Numbered from the stretch's first letter, positions 7,755 through 16,139 are shown. The stretch is DNA of 37,373 bases from an uncultured Opitutaceae bacterium (GCA_903862595.1 CAIOYO010000101.1:1-37373); one strand, 5' to 3'. Notes: a model not told the origin generated them from the letters alone. Translations and numbers: made by a program.

Positions 7755-8965
7755 CCATCACTGACGTCCGCACCGTCCTCCTCACCGGACCGTGCACCAA
7801 CGACCCATTCCTCCGCGAGGCGCGCAAGCTGCGTAGCGCCGCGTTCATCGAGATTTTCACCGACGGCCCGCACACGGGATTGGGCGAGACCTACGCGGGC
7901 TACTTTTGCCCCGAAGCCGTTCCGGCCATCGTCGATTTCTTCAAGCCCATCCTCGTCGGCCAGAACGTTGATGACATCCCGGAGCTGTGGCGGCGCATGT
8001 ACCAGTGCGGAAACTTCTGGTGCCGCGTTGGTCTGGGCACGATCGTGATCAACGGCATTGAGGCGGCGTTGTACGATCTCAAGGGCAAGCTTGAGGATAA
8101 GCCGGTGCATGCGCTGCTCGGCGGCGCGAAGTTCGACCGCTTGCCGTGCTACGCCACCGGCGGCCCCAGCAACTACCCCAAGGAGAAGCTGGCCCGAAAG
8201 ATCGACCACTACTTCTCGCTCGGCTTCCGCGGAATCAAGGTCGGATCGGGTAGTTTCTCGGCGGAGAAGGGCTTCTATTCCCCTTCGGACGCGAAGGAGG
8301 CGGCGGACTTCGAGGCGGACAAGGCAGCGTTCATGCGGGCGCATGCCGGCAAGGATGCGTGGATCATGTTCGATGGGCACATGGGCAACAGCCCGCATCG
8401 CACGTGGGACCTCGAGGTGGCCACCGCAGTCGCACGCGCATTGGAGCCGTTCGACCTCTTCTTTCTTGAGGAGCCCCTGCACTACACCGACCCCTGGGGG
8501 TACGCGGAGCTGTGCAAGGCCACGACGGTGCCGATCGCTGGTGGCGAGTGCCTCACGGCGACCTATGAGTGGAAAGTTTTTACGAAGCAGGACAGCTTCG
8601 ACATCGGCCAACCCGATGCCTCCTTCACCGGAGGCCTCGGTGAGTTCATGGCTGTGGCGCGTTTGCTCGAAGAGCGTGGTCGCAAGATCGCGACGCATGC
8701 CTGGGGCGCGGGGGCATCGCTGATGCAGAATGTGCACGCCGGCTTTGCGGCGCCGAACACCTGTATCTTGGAAATCGCCCCTGACTACGCGGGGCTGCAT
8801 TCCGAACTGATCGATGGCGGCCTGGTGATTCGGGACGGCTATGCGCTCCCGCCTGACCGACCCGGCCTCGGCGTGGTGCTCACGGAGGAGACGCGGCGGC
8901 GCTACCCCTTCAAGCCCGGCAGCGGCGAATTCAACAGCGTACCCGGCAAGATTCTGCGCGACTGA
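7751..8965 (+). CDS. Mandelate racemase/enolase-superfamily protein, probable sugar-acid dehydratase
   Basis: A 404-residue enolase-superfamily member. The metal ligands appear as Asp208 (MFDGHMG), Glu240 (FFLEEPL) and Glu266 (AGGECLT). The acid/base pair of the mandelate racemase group is visible as Asp289 (GQPD) and His316 (ATHAWGAG). At the end of the second barrel strand the KxK motif reads Lys163-Val-Gly, so the second lysine is absent; I recall that acid-sugar dehydratases such as rhamnonate dehydratase rely on the His-Asp pair. It probably dehydrates an aldonic or uronic-type acid to a 2-keto-3-deoxy acid in the cytoplasm, which fits the aldolase at 200-1021. The upstream frame (from 7718) overlaps the preceding gene; the ATG at 7751 in the ATGA overlap is the better start. 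Racemase or cycloisomerase activity remains possible. Confidence 0.87.
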   Translation: MTITDVRTVLLTGPCTNDPFLREARKLRSAAFIEIFTDGPHTGLGETYAGYFCPEAVPAIVDFFKPILVGQNVDDIPELWRRMYQCGNFWCRVGLGTIVINGIEAALYDLKGKLEDKPVHALLGGAKFDRLPCYATGGPSNYPKEKLARKIDHYFSLGFRGIKVGSGSFSAEKGFYSPSDAKEAADFEADKAAFMRAHAGKDAWIMFDGHMGNSPHRTWDLEVATAVARALEPFDLFFLEEPLHYTDPWGYAELCKATTVPIAGGECLTATYEWKVFTKQDSFDIGQPDASFTGGLGEFMAVARLLEERGRKIATHAWGAGASLMQNVHAGFAAPNTCILEIAPDYAGLHSELIDGGLVIRDGYALPPDRPGLGVVLTEETRRRYPFKPGSGEFNSVPGKILRD

Positions 8966-8974
8966 GGACCAACG

Positions 8975-9985
8975 ATGAAGGTGCTGATCGACGTCCCGAT
9001 TGAGCCAGAGGTGCTCGCGCGTCTGCAGGAAAGCGGGCGCCACACGTTCGACGCCGTGGTACCGCCGGCGGAGGTGGAGCGTGAGTTGCCCGCGGAGCGC
9101 ATTTGCGACGCGGAGGTTCTGTTCTGCACGTTTCCACCCACGAACCTGCCGGACATGCCGGCGTTGCGCTGGATCCAGATCGCTTCGACCGGGTATTCTC
9201 AGCTCTTTCGTCACTCCCTGCCGACCCGCGGCATTCGGGCGACCAATAGCCGCGGCTGCTTCGACGTCCCGATCGCGGAGTGGAACATCGCGATGATGAT
9301 CAACCTCGCGCGGAATGTACGGCAGCTGATTCGGAATCAGGACGCTCGCGTTTGGGATCGCGGCGCGGTGTTTCAGCGTGAGATTCGCGGCCTGACGGTC
9401 GGCATCTGGGGCTACGGCGGCATTGGCCGCGAGACGGCGCGGCTGGCCCGCCACCTCGGTCTCAAGGTCCACGTGCTGGTGCGCGAAGGCGTGCGGCCGG
9501 CGGGTCTTGTTTACCAGGTGCCTGGCACCGGAGATCCGGATGGTACCCTGCCGCACCGCGTTTTCCGGTCCGGCGAGGAGAAAGCGTTCCTGTCTGGGCT
9601 GGATTTTCTGATTGTCGCGATGCCGCTGACGTCGGCTACGGAGGGACTGATCGGGGAAGCGGAGTTGCGGTCCCTGCCGCCTCACGCCTTCGTCCTGAAT
9701 CCGGCGCGGGGCGCGATCATCCGCGAGGAGCCGCTCGTACGGGCCTTGCGCGAAGGGTGGATTGCCGGAGCCGCGCTGGACACGCATTACCGCTATCCCA
9801 TGCCGCCGGAGCATCCCCTCTGGGGATTACCGAATGTCATCTTCACGCCACACATTTCCGGTTCGAGCCTCAGCCCGAACTTCCGGAGCCGGCTCTGGGA
9901 TATCTTTGCCTTGAACCTCGGTCGCTACGAGCGGGGAGAGCCGCTGCTCAACGAGCTCACGGCGCAGCAGTTGTCCGGCGCCTAG
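8975..9985 (+). CDS. D-isomer-specific 2-hydroxyacid dehydrogenase family protein
   Basis: This 336-residue NAD(P)-dependent dehydrogenase would interconvert a 2-hydroxyacid and 2-ketoacid. It has the split substrate domain (1-100 and the C-terminus) and a central nucleotide domain with GIWGYGGIGRETARLARHLG at 143-162. Of the Arg-Glu-His catalytic triad, Arg245 (NPARGA) and His293 (TPHISG) are present, but the glutamate position, 29 residues after the Arg, is Tyr274 (HYRYPMPPEHPLW in place of a V-F-x-x-E-P-L-P pattern). An extra loop lies near 175-200. It follows the dehydratase by 9 bases, so they share a transcript, and it likely acts on a pathway intermediate. The missing Glu may alter rate or reaction; a non-dehydrogenase role cannot be excluded. 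Confidence 0.85.
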   Translation: MKVLIDVPIEPEVLARLQESGRHTFDAVVPPAEVERELPAERICDAEVLFCTFPPTNLPDMPALRWIQIASTGYSQLFRHSLPTRGIRATNSRGCFDVPIAEWNIAMMINLARNVRQLIRNQDARVWDRGAVFQREIRGLTVGIWGYGGIGRETARLARHLGLKVHVLVREGVRPAGLVYQVPGTGDPDGTLPHRVFRSGEEKAFLSGLDFLIVAMPLTSATEGLIGEAELRSLPPHAFVLNPARGAIIREEPLVRALREGWIAGAALDTHYRYPMPPEHPLWGLPNVIFTPHISGSSLSPNFRSRLWDIFALNLGRYERGEPLLNELTAQQLSGA

Positions 9986-10152
9986 TTAGCCCACTCGGGG
10001 TTCGCCCACGCTTGCATTTGCTCGTTGGGGTGGCGGTCGCCGGCCACCGGGATGCGTTCGCTGCCGCTCGCTCATGGGTGCGTGTTCGGTCCCAGCGAGC
10101 CGCATTTGCCCTTGCGCCCGACGGGCCGCATTGCGCTGATGGAAGGCTTTCC

Positions 10153-11296
10153 ATGCTCGCTCCCGAGACCTTTTCCCACATCGAGAACATCAAGAAGCGC
10201 GCCGGCCACCTCTGGAGGTTTCTTTGACTGCGAACAAAAGCAGCGCGAAATCGAGGCGATGGAAGGCCAGATGGCCGCGCCTGGTTTCTGGGATAACAAC
10301 GACCGCGCGCAGAAGCACATCGCCAAGCTCAATGGCTTGAAGCGTGCGGTGCTTCCGGTCGTCGACTTCCAGCGCAAGCTCGCGGATGTCGCGGTGATGC
10401 TGGAGCTTCTCGACGCGGCATCCGAGGCAGAGAAGGACGTCTACGCGCGCGAGTTGGACCAGCAGGTCGCGGGCATGGTCACGGAGCTCGACCAGCTGGA
10501 AATCGCTTCGTTTCTCACGGGACAGTTCGACCGCAACAACGCGATTCTCTCCATCCAATCCGGAGCCGGTGGCACCGAGTCCAACGACTGGGCGGACATT
10601 CTCTTCCGCATGTACACCCGGTGGGCCGATCGGCGCGGCTTCACGGTCGAGGTACAGGACGTACAGGCCGGCGACCAAGCCGGCATCTCCCGGGCGACCC
10701 TGCTCATCAAGGGCGAGAATGCCTACGGCTACGTCAAGGCCGAGCGTGGCGTGCATCGGCTCGTCCGCATCAGTCCATTCGACGCCAATCAGCGGCGGCA
10801 CACCTCGTTCTGTGCGGTCGATGTGGTCGCGGAGATCTCCGACGACATCAAGGTGGATGTCCCCGAGGACGAGCTTCGCATCGACGTCTATCGTTCGTCC
10901 GGCAAGGGCGGTCAGGGGGTCAACACCACCGATTCCGCCGTCCGCATCACCCACTTGCCCACGGGTTTGGTGGTCGTGTGCCAAAACGAGCGCTCCCAAC
11001 TCAAGAACAAGGCCTCGGCGATGAGCATCCTGAAGGCGCGACTCTACGAGAAGCGCCTCGATGAGCAGCGCAGCGAGATGGAGCGATTCTATGGGGAGAA
11101 GGGCGAGATCGGGTGGGGGAGCCAGATCCGCAGCTACGTTCTTCAGCCTTACCAGATGGTGAAGGACTTGCGCACCGGCGTCAGCACCAGCGACACGCAA
11201 GGGGTGCTCGACGGCGACCTCGATCGCTTCATCACGGGTTGGCTGCGCGCGGGCTGTCCGCGCCACCGCAACAAAGACATCCAGATCGAGGAATAG
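10153..11296 (+). CDS. prfB: Peptide chain release factor 2, with programmed +1 frameshift
   Basis: RF2 recognises UGA and UAA stop codons and triggers peptide release on the ribosome. The gene is read in two frames: 24 codons from ATG 10153 reach an in-frame TGA at 10225-10227, then a +1 shift at CTT-TGA continues from GAC 10226 to TAG 11294-11296, giving about 380 residues, near the usual 365. RF2 identity is shown by the SPF codon-reading tripeptide (RISPFDANQ) and the catalytic GGQ loop ([15 protein letters not shown]). The frame after the shift is open from 10025, but nothing there resembles RF2, while the short first frame ([18 protein letters not shown]) does. Expression is autoregulated through the frameshift. 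The gene starts 167 bases after the catabolic cluster and is probably separately transcribed. Confidence 0.96.
10211..10228 (+). promoter_or_regulatory. prfB programmed +1 frameshift site
   Basis: The sequence TGG AGG TTT CTT TGA C contains a Shine-Dalgarno-like GGAGG just upstream of the slippery CTT and an in-frame TGA (10225-10227) followed by C. This matches the known prfB layout in E. coli (an AGGGGG element, then CTT TGA C). When RF2 is scarce the ribosome slips to read GAC and makes full-length RF2; when it is plentiful, termination gives a 24-residue peptide. Confidence 0.93.
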
Positions 11297-11325
11297 TCCC
11301 GCCGCCACCCGGCAAAGGGGAGGTT

Positions 11326-11356
11326 TTGGTTATCGTTCACAAGGAACGGGCTAATT
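11326..11356 (+). promoter_or_regulatory. Possible promoter with inverted repeat before a Gfo/Idh/MocA gene
   Basis: In the 113-base gap after prfB there is TTGGTT (11326-11331) and GCTAAT (11350-11355), 18 bases apart, a weak match to -35/-10 boxes. The spacer holds an inverted repeat CGTTC-ACAAG-GAACG (11334-11348) that could be an operator. Both signals are short, so this is only a suggestion. Confidence 0.22.
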
Positions 11357-11409
11357 CGGGAATGACAGGTCCGTGGCGGTGCGATTGAATGTCGTGAACC
11401 CCCTTCGCC

Positions 11410-12933
11410 ATGAGTTCCCCATTGACCCGCAAGCAATTTCTCCGCGCCTCGCTCTTGGGAGGCGCCGCCTCTCTCATCGCCGTTCCGGCCGGACTGCGTG
11501 CGCAGTCGGCCGCTTCGGCGAATCGCACGTCCGGGGCCAACTCGGACATCCGGGTGGCGGTGGTGGGTGTCCGGGCCCAAGGCGCCGGGCACATGAAGAC
11601 GTACTACCAGATGCCGGGCGCGCGGCTGGTGGCGATCTGTGATGCCGACGCCGAGATTCTCCAGCAACGGGCGGCCGATGCCGCCAAGGAAGGCATCACC
11701 GTTGCGACGTACCTCGACTATCGGAAGCTGCTCGAGGATTCGGGTGTCGACGCGGTGGTCATCGCCACCCCGAACCACTGGCATTCCCTGATGACGATCT
11801 GGGCGTTGGAGGCCGGAAAGGACGTTTACGTCGAGAAGCCTCTCTCTCACAACATTTGGGAAGGCCGTCAGGCCGTTGAGGCCGCCCGCTACTACAAGAA
11901 GCAGATCGTCCAAGCCGGCACGCAGAACCGCTCCTCGCTGGATATCCGCAAGGCGATGGAGTTCATCCGCTCGGGACAGATCGGCAAGATCACCAGTGTC
12001 CGGGGTCTGTGCTACAAGCGGCGCGAGAGCATCGGTCGCACGCAAGGGCCGCAGGCGGTTCCGGCGAGCATCAACTACGATCTGTGGACCGGTCCCGCCG
12101 ACCTCGTTCCGCCGCACCGCAACGGCGCCCGCGGTCCGGTGCATTATGATTGGCACTGGTTCTGGAACTACGGTGGTGGCGACATCTCGAACCAAGGCAT
12201 TCACCAGATGGACGTGGCCCGCTGGTTCCTCGGCGAGAACGGTCTGCCGCGCTCGGTTTTCAGCATCGGTGGTCGCTTCGGCGAGGCGGACGACGCGGAG
12301 ACGCCGAATACCGAGATCAGTGTCTTTGATTATCCAACGGCTCCCCTGATTTTTGAAGTACGCGGGCTGCCGATGCGCACGGGCATGAACGCCATGGACA
12401 ACTACCGCGGCGCGCGCGTGGGCGTGATCGTGCACTGCGAGGGCGGATACGTGCACATTTCCGAGGCGGGCAACGCCGCCATCTACGACGCTGCCGGCAA
12501 GAAGCTCGCCACGTACACCGAGGGCGGGCTGGCGGGGCACCGTGCCAACTTCATCGACGCGGTGCGCGCGCGGGACCAGTCGGTCGCTCGCGGGCACATC
12601 TTGAACAGCCATGTTTCCACCAATCTCTGCCATCTCGGGAACGTTTCCTACCTGCTCGGCCAGGAGCGCTCTTCCCCCGCGGTTGCGGAGGCGATCGCAG
12701 GCGACGCTCTGACGAAGGAAGCGTTTGGCCGCACGCTGGATCACCTCAAGGCAAACTCGATCGACGTGGGTACGACCCCGGTGGTGCTGGGTCCGCTCCT
12801 CACGGTCGATGCGGCGGGCGAGAAGATCGCCGGGCCGACCCCGGAGATCGCGGCGAAGGCGAACGCGAATCTCCTGATCAAGCGGACTGGACGGAAGGGA
12901 TTCACGGTTCCCACCTACGCCGGCCGCGCGTGA
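11410..12933 (+). CDS. Exported Gfo/Idh/MocA family oxidoreductase (Tat-like leader)
   Basis: A 507-residue oxidoreductase, longer than the usual 330-400 for the family. It starts with a leader of Tat type: TRKQFLRASLLGG then a hydrophobic stretch and AQSA near 35. The twin arginine is R-K here, a tolerated variant. The Rossmann domain follows (IRVAVVGVRAQGAGHMK, then AICDADAEIL), with VDAVVIATPNHWH and VEKPLSHNIWEG giving the family EKP motif. The substrate domain has DWHWFWNYGGGDISNQGIHQMDV, similar to many Planctomycetes/Verrucomicrobia Gfo proteins. Folded export would let it carry its cofactor to the periplasm. The extra C-terminus (about 440-507) ends without a recognised domain. It lies alone between prfB and convergent ffh, closed by a terminator. 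Substrate unknown; sugar or glycan oxidation is plausible. Confidence 0.85.
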   Translation: MSSPLTRKQFLRASLLGGAASLIAVPAGLRAQSAASANRTSGANSDIRVAVVGVRAQGAGHMKTYYQMPGARLVAICDADAEILQQRAADAAKEGITVATYLDYRKLLEDSGVDAVVIATPNHWHSLMTIWALEAGKDVYVEKPLSHNIWEGRQAVEAARYYKKQIVQAGTQNRSSLDIRKAMEFIRSGQIGKITSVRGLCYKRRESIGRTQGPQAVPASINYDLWTGPADLVPPHRNGARGPVHYDWHWFWNYGGGDISNQGIHQMDVARWFLGENGLPRSVFSIGGRFGEADDAETPNTEISVFDYPTAPLIFEVRGLPMRTGMNAMDNYRGARVGVIVHCEGGYVHISEAGNAAIYDAAGKKLATYTEGGLAGHRANFIDAVRARDQSVARGHILNSHVSTNLCHLGNVSYLLGQERSSPAVAEAIAGDALTKEAFGRTLDHLKANSIDVGTTPVVLGPLLTVDAAGEKIAGPTPEIAAKANANLLIKRTGRKGFTVPTYAGRA

Positions 12934-12937
12934 AGCG

Positions 12938-12957
12938 CGGGCGGCCATAGCCGCCCG
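12938..12957. repeat. Perfect GC hairpin downstream of the Gfo/Idh/MocA gene
   Basis: CGGGCGGC pairs with GCCGCCCG around a CATA loop, an 8-base-pair stem starting 5 bases after the stop codon. No T tract follows directly. It may protect the 3' end or add to the terminator just behind it. Confidence 0.55.
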
Positions 12958-12970
12958 AACTGAATCCTTC

Positions 12971-12996
12971 AGCCCGGCGGACGCGCCGGGCTTTTT
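12971..12996 (+). terminator. Rho-independent terminator between convergent genes
   Basis: AGCCCGGCG (12971-12979) pairs with CGCCGGGCT (12984-12992) around GACG, giving a 9-base-pair GC stem followed by TTTTT (12992-12996). It ends the rightward Gfo/Idh/MocA transcript four bases before the ffh stop on the other strand. In the leftward direction there is no U tract after the stem, so it is mainly a plus-strand terminator. Confidence 0.85.
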
Positions 12997-12999
12997 GGC

Positions 13000-14343
13000 C
13001 TAGAGCCCCGGCAGCCCGCCGCGGCCCTTCATGGCTTCCATCTGGCGCATCATCTTCTTTGCGCCACCGCCCTTGAACATCTTCATCATCTTCTGCATCT
13101 GCTGGAATTGCTTCAGCAGCTGATTGACCTCGACGACCTTCACGCCTGCACCATTCGCAATGCGCAGCCGCCGATTGCCGTTCAGGATATCGGGACGCCG
13201 GCGCTCCTGCTTGGTCATCGAGTAGATGATTGCTTCGGTCCTCGACAGGGACTTTTCGGCGTCACCCTCCAGCTTCACACCGCTCATTCCGGGCATCATC
13301 CCCAAGATGCTCTCCATCGAGCCCATCTTCTTGATCTGCTGCATCTGCGCCAGGAAGTCCTCGAGATTGAAGTCCGCCTTGCGGAGCTTTTCCGCCATTC
13401 GCTCAGCCTCGGCTTGATCAATGTTCTCCTGCGCCTTCTCGACGAGCGATACCACGTCGCCCATGCCGAGGATGCGAGAGGCAAGACGGTCTGGATGGAA
13501 AACCTCGAAATCGGCGGGCTTCTCGCCCGTGCCGATGAACTTGATCGGGACTCCCGTGATCGACTTGATCGAGAGCGCCGCGCCACCCCGGGCGTCGCCG
13601 TCCATCTTCGTCAGGACCAATCCGGTCAGCTGGAGTGCTTCATGGAACGCCCGGGCCACGTTGACCGCCTCCTGACCGAGTGCCCCGTCTGCGACCAGCA
13701 GGACCTCATCCGGTCGTACCTTCGCCTTCAGAAGGCGAACTTCCTCGATCAGATCCTGATCGATCTGCAGGCGCCCCGCCGTGTCAAAGAGGATGCAGTC
13801 ATTTCCGCCCGCCTGCGCGGCCGCCAATGCACGTTCTCCCAAAAGCGGGACGTCGCGGAGGGCGCGGTCGGCGAAGAAAGCGATCTCCTCCTGCCGCGCA
13901 AGAATCTCCAGTTGGTCAATGGCTGCCGGCCGATAGATGTCGCACGCGGCGACCAGCGGACGATAGCCGCGACGCTTCAGGAGGCGCGCGAGCTTGACGG
14001 TCGAAGTGGTCTTGCCGGAGCCGTGGAGGCCGACCAGCATGAGGCGCAGGGGCCGTGCCTCCGATAGGGCGGTGCTCCCGTCGCCGAGGAGCTTCGCCAG
14101 CTCGTCGTGGATGATCTTGACGATCTGCTGGCCGGGCGTGACTCCCTTGAGCACGTCCTGGCCGACGCACTGGGTCTGTACGCGCTCGGTGAACTCGCGG
14201 ACGACCTTGAAGTGCACGTCCGCTCCCAGAAGCGCGGCGCGCACTTCCTTGAGGGCCTCCGCCATGTTTTCCTCGGTGAGCTTGCCAAGGCCACGGAGGT
14301 TGCGGAGCGCGTGAGAGAGTTTGTCGGTGAGCGACTCGAACAT
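13000..14343 (-). CDS. ffh: Signal recognition particle GTPase Ffh
   Basis: Ffh (SRP54) binds signal sequences of nascent membrane proteins and, with 4.5S RNA and FtsY, brings ribosomes to the translocon. The 447-residue protein has the N domain (1-95), then the G domain with P-loop GLHGSGKTT (105-113), DTAGRL (187-192) and [10 protein letters not shown] (245-254). A methionine-rich M domain follows from about 325 ([31 protein letters not shown]), ending in a short Gly/Lys tail. The P-loop has His where Gln is common. An upstream extension of 20 codons is open, but MFESLTDKL at 14343 is the conserved family start. It is divergent from the DAHP synthase gene with 130 bases between. Confidence 0.97.
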   Translation of the reverse strand: MFESLTDKLSHALRNLRGLGKLTEENMAEALKEVRAALLGADVHFKVVREFTERVQTQCVGQDVLKGVTPGQQIVKIIHDELAKLLGDGSTALSEARPLRLMLVGLHGSGKTTSTVKLARLLKRRGYRPLVAACDIYRPAAIDQLEILARQEEIAFFADRALRDVPLLGERALAAAQAGGNDCILFDTAGRLQIDQDLIEEVRLLKAKVRPDEVLLVADGALGQEAVNVARAFHEALQLTGLVLTKMDGDARGGAALSIKSITGVPIKFIGTGEKPADFEVFHPDRLASRILGMGDVVSLVEKAQENIDQAEAERMAEKLRKADFNLEDFLAQMQQIKKMGSMESILGMMPGMSGVKLEGDAEKSLSRTEAIIYSMTKQERRRPDILNGNRRLRIANGAGVKVVEVNQLLKQFQQMQKMMKMFKGGGAKKMMRQMEAMKGRGGLPGL

Positions 14344-14473
14344 CGGAGGGGGAAGGCTGTCAGACGCCAGCGGCAAATCGACGCAAAAAACGCCTCGCCG
14401 CAAGTCCGCCCGATCCGCCGCCGACTTCTGTCTGTCTTTTTTTTACCCGTGGCATAGGCTCCCCCGTAGTCCG
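14344..14473. promoter_or_regulatory. Divergent gap between ffh and the DAHP synthase gene
   Basis: These 130 bases must supply both start regions. A run of eight T (14437-14444) ends 29 bases before the DAHP synthase ATG; I cannot place convincing -35/-10 boxes or a leader peptide. No attenuator-like hairpin is obvious. Confidence 0.3.
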
Positions 14474-15529
14474 ATGATCCTGCCCAAGAACAACCGTCTT
14501 AGTCCCGATGAGCTGAACGAGGTCACCCAGATCGTAGGTGCCTTCGGCTGCCGCATCCAGCCGATCGTAGGTGCGGTGCGCACCATCTACGCGATCGTGG
14601 GTGATGAACGCGATGATCTGATGATCACGCGTCTGGAGGGGCTCTCCTACATCGATCGGATCGATAAGATCCAATCACCGTTCCGGCTGATGGACCGCCG
14701 GTCGGACTTGGCGACGCACCGCATCCGGCTGGGTGGTGTGACCTTGGGAGACGAACTCTTCATCATTGCCGGACAGTGCACGATCGATCCGAAAAACCCT
14801 TCTTTGCTTTACGAGACCGCGGCGGCGGTCAAGGAGGCCGGAGCTCATGTCCTGCGCGGTGGCGTCTGGAAGCCACGGACCAACCCGTACGCTTTCCAAG
14901 GCGATACGAAGTCACTCGATATCCTCATGGAGGCGCATCGCCGCACCGGTCTGCCAGTCGACGCCGAGGTGATGGACGAACCGCAGCTGCGGCTCGCGCT
15001 CGACGCCGGCGTGCACATGCTCCAAGTCGGCGCGCGCAACGCACTCAATTACTCGCTGCTGCGTGCGATCGGTCGCGCGGTGGCCGAGCGCGACACCGTG
15101 GTGCTGCTGAAGCGCAGCCTGCACATGGGGCCGATCAACGAGTTCCTTTCGGCCGCCGAGTACATCGCCTCATTCGGAAATCCGAACATCCTGCTGTGCC
15201 CTCGGGGCACGGCTCCGACTCTGGACGGCTACCGCAACCATCCCGACGAAAGCATCACGCCGCTGCTCAAGGAAAAGACTTGGGCCCCTGTCGTGGTCGA
15301 TCCGTCGCACTCCGTCGGGCGCGCCAGTTACGTGCCGGCGTGCGCGCTCGCCGCGATCGCCTACGGCGCCGATGGCCTGTGCATCGAGACGCACGTGAAG
15401 CCGTCCGAGGGTATTGGAGATGATCCGAAGCAGGCGCTTACGCCCGAGGTCCTTGCCGAAACAATCGTTCAAGCCCAGCAGCTGTGGAACCTCCGCCGGG
15501 CGTCACGCGTCGGGGCAGCCGCGTCCTGA
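14474..15529 (+). CDS. aroF: 3-deoxy-7-phosphoheptulonate (DAHP) synthase, variant active-site motifs
   Basis: DAHP synthase condenses phosphoenolpyruvate and erythrose 4-phosphate, the first step to aromatic amino acids. The 351-residue protein matches the Thermotoga/Bacillus type: an N-terminal ferredoxin-like regulatory domain (1-70) and a TIM barrel. Present are Cys102, RGGVWKPRTNPYAFQG (128-143), His279 in DPSHS, Glu305 in IETH and Asp316/317. Unusual are AGQC for the common AGPC, LLKRS for LLKRG, and LCPRGTAPTLDG where ERGIRTFE is typical, so the glutamate before Arg244 is a proline. The frame extends upstream to 14321, but the ATG at 14474 gives the family N-terminus. A double-ACT protein follows 30 bases later, likely co-transcribed. 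A DAHP-synthase-like enzyme using another aldose is an alternative. Confidence 0.88.
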   Translation: MILPKNNRLSPDELNEVTQIVGAFGCRIQPIVGAVRTIYAIVGDERDDLMITRLEGLSYIDRIDKIQSPFRLMDRRSDLATHRIRLGGVTLGDELFIIAGQCTIDPKNPSLLYETAAAVKEAGAHVLRGGVWKPRTNPYAFQGDTKSLDILMEAHRRTGLPVDAEVMDEPQLRLALDAGVHMLQVGARNALNYSLLRAIGRAVAERDTVVLLKRSLHMGPINEFLSAAEYIASFGNPNILLCPRGTAPTLDGYRNHPDESITPLLKEKTWAPVVVDPSHSVGRASYVPACALAAIAYGADGLCIETHVKPSEGIGDDPKQALTPEVLAETIVQAQQLWNLRRASRVGAAAS

Positions 15530-15559
15530 GCTTTCGTCGCCCGACCCCTTTCTTTCTCC

Positions 15560-16102
15560 ATGTCGACCACGCTCATTCTCACGGTTATCGGTAACGATCG
15601 TCCTGGTCTGGTCGAATCCATCGCGGCGGTGGTCGCCGCGCACGGAGGCAATTGGCTGGAGAGTCGGATGGCTCGGCTCGGGGGCCAGTTCGCCGGAATC
15701 GTGCGAATCGAGGTTCCGCGAGAACGGGAAGTGGCGCTGCGTGACGCACTGCGCGCCGGCGCCGCTCGCGGACTGAGCGTCACCGTGGCGGCGGGCGAGG
15801 CCACGCCGGTCGGTCTCCCAGGGGAAGCGGGTACGCTGCGGGCGCGGCTTGAGTTGGTCGGCCAGGATCGACCGGGCATCGTCCGGCAGGTCACCGCGGT
15901 CCTCGCCGCTCACGGTGCCAACGTCGAGGATTTCGTGTCCGGAACCGAGAGCGCCCCGATGTCGGGGGATCGGCTCTTTCGCGCGACCGCGCTCGTGGCG
16001 CTTGCCCCGCGGGCCGACCATGCCGCCCTGCGTCGGGCACTCGAGGAGATCGCCGGCGACCTCATGGTCGATGTGGACCTGCGGCCCGTCGAGGGCGCGT
16101 GA
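15560..16102 (+). CDS. Double ACT-domain regulatory protein (GcvR-like)
   Basis: A 180-residue cytoplasmic protein made of two ACT domains, each beginning with a strand and a D-R-P-G turn: GNDRPGLVESIAAVVAAHG (about 11-29) and GQDRPGIVRQVTAVLAAHG (about 100-118). ACT domains bind amino acids or related small molecules. The layout and length resemble GcvR, which in E. coli modulates the glycine cleavage regulator GcvA; no gcvA-like gene is in view. Here it follows the DAHP synthase gene by 30 bases on the same strand, so it may sense an amino acid and act on that enzyme or on expression of the pathway; this is inference from position. The stop lies 37 bases from the convergent mutS stop. Confidence 0.8.
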   Translation: MSTTLILTVIGNDRPGLVESIAAVVAAHGGNWLESRMARLGGQFAGIVRIEVPREREVALRDALRAGAARGLSVTVAAGEATPVGLPGEAGTLRARLELVGQDRPGIVRQVTAVLAAHGANVEDFVSGTESAPMSGDRLFRATALVALAPRADHAALRRALEEIAGDLMVDVDLRPVEGA

Positions 16103-16139
16103 TCGGCCTGGGGTCCGTGGGCCGCACGGCGCGAGCCCG

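Noticed and set aside
7559-9814. Long minus-strand open frame (751 codons) across the dehydratase and dehydrogenase genes
   Set aside because: Antisense to two well-supported enzymes; composition typical of a GC-rich shadow frame, with no motifs.
10025-10152. Upstream in-frame extension of the main prfB frame
   Set aside because: It encodes no RF2-like sequence, whereas the short frame from 10153 plus the CTT-TGA-C shift gives the conserved N-terminus.
11149-12948. Long minus-strand open frame (599 codons) over the prfB end and the exported oxidoreductase
   Set aside because: It crosses two real plus-strand genes and has no family features.
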